Below, one piece after another: positions 63,927-64,000 of a DNA stretch of 64,000 nucleotides. Under the pieces are notes generated by a model. It saw only the letters and a list, made by a program, of their open reading frames with translations, was not told the DNA's origin and searched no databases. This stretch comes from Sphingobacterium sp. LZ7M1 (lineage in GTDB: Bacteria > Bacteroidota > Bacteroidia > Sphingobacteriales > Sphingobacteriaceae), in assembly GCF_024296865.1 (NCBI RefSeq), contig NZ_CP101134.1, positions 1,302,001 through 1,366,000 of the forward strand, in the 5' to 3' direction. Every line of letters starts with the position of its first letter. The first letter of the stretch is position 1. A program made the translations under genes and the position numbers.

Positions 63927-64000
63927 GAACCAGGATGGGAAGGATGAGAGGATTGACCAAGATCTGGGAATGAACCAGGATGGGAAGGATGAGAGGATTG
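63927..64000 (+). repeat. R45 tandem repeat, running off the window
   Basis: GAACCAGGATGGGAAGGATG begins at 63927 and again at 63972, a 45-bp period. The second copy is cut by the window end. It begins directly after a terminator T-tract, as at 56525. Confidence 0.85.

Noticed and set aside
1..64000. CRISPR array, rRNA operon, prophage or known riboswitch
   Set aside because: No regularly spaced repeat-spacer array, rRNA sequence, phage structural genes or recognisable aptamer was seen on either strand.

Overview
This window looks like the chromosome of a Bacteroidota bacterium, most likely Sphingobacteriaceae (Sphingobacterium or a close relative). The evidence is low GC, SusC/SusD/FecR proteins, TamL/TamB, many lipoproteins, -7 boxes of the form TAnnTTTG, and intrinsic terminators at most operon ends. 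Genus is inferred from gene style only.

Layout. 1-2.6 kb is the end of an integrative element: a 5'-cut multicopper oxidase with a C-terminal barrel-like domain, and an rteC gene cut short where it meets a tolC fragment on the other strand. 3-5.5 kb holds a promoter, a long leader, an uncharacterised basic protein and the RNA ligase rtcB. 5.5-14.5 kb is mixed chromosome: GT39 glycosyltransferase, tryptophanase, Gfo/Idh/MocA oxidoreductase, ankyrin protein, cutC, tRNA-Cys and small proteins, with repeat-rich spacers. 14.9-16.4 kb has two paralogous outer-membrane barrels. 16.6-20.2 kb is the str operon (rpsL-rpsG-fusA-rpsJ), with strong hairpins on both sides of fusA. 20.4-27.2 kb carries rnr, a fur-type gene, a transaldolase, an MFS exporter, an aspartyl protease and mdh. 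27.4-35 kb is the tamB-tamL pair. 36.5-40.9 kb is a sulfur cluster: TauE/SafE exporter, YeeE/YedE pair, rhodanese, CstB-like persulfide dioxygenase and a Crp/Fnr regulator. 40.9-49.2 kb is a SusC/SusD locus with ECF sigma and FecR but no enzyme genes. 49.3-56.5 kb is a TolC-RND-adaptor pump followed by TlpA-like and DsrE-like proteins. 57.2-63.8 kb contains a PHP phosphodiesterase, a DUF3667 protein, pstSCAB and a lipoprotein.

The most interesting signals are regulatory. Four promoters share one architecture: half-site GTAAC, 4 nt, a second half-site (GTTAC, GTAAC or GTAGC), exactly 22 nt, then a -7-type box. Three are in the sulfur cluster that encodes the Crp/Fnr protein. The fourth precedes the broken tolC 35 kb away. 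Separately, the PHP phosphodiesterase and pstS share 7-mer repeats (G/C)TTAAT(A/T) with an 11-bp period, each set ending exactly 9 nt before a -7-like box, which looks like a Pho box. Both were found by reading and counting by eye; a genome-wide motif search would be decisive.

Other points: four gene overlaps of exactly 11 nt; three or four genes whose -7 box lies only 4-5 nt before the start codon (possible leaderless mRNAs); an intergenic repeat family whose central hairpin changes sequence but keeps pairing; and a 45-bp repeat that twice abuts a terminator T-tract.
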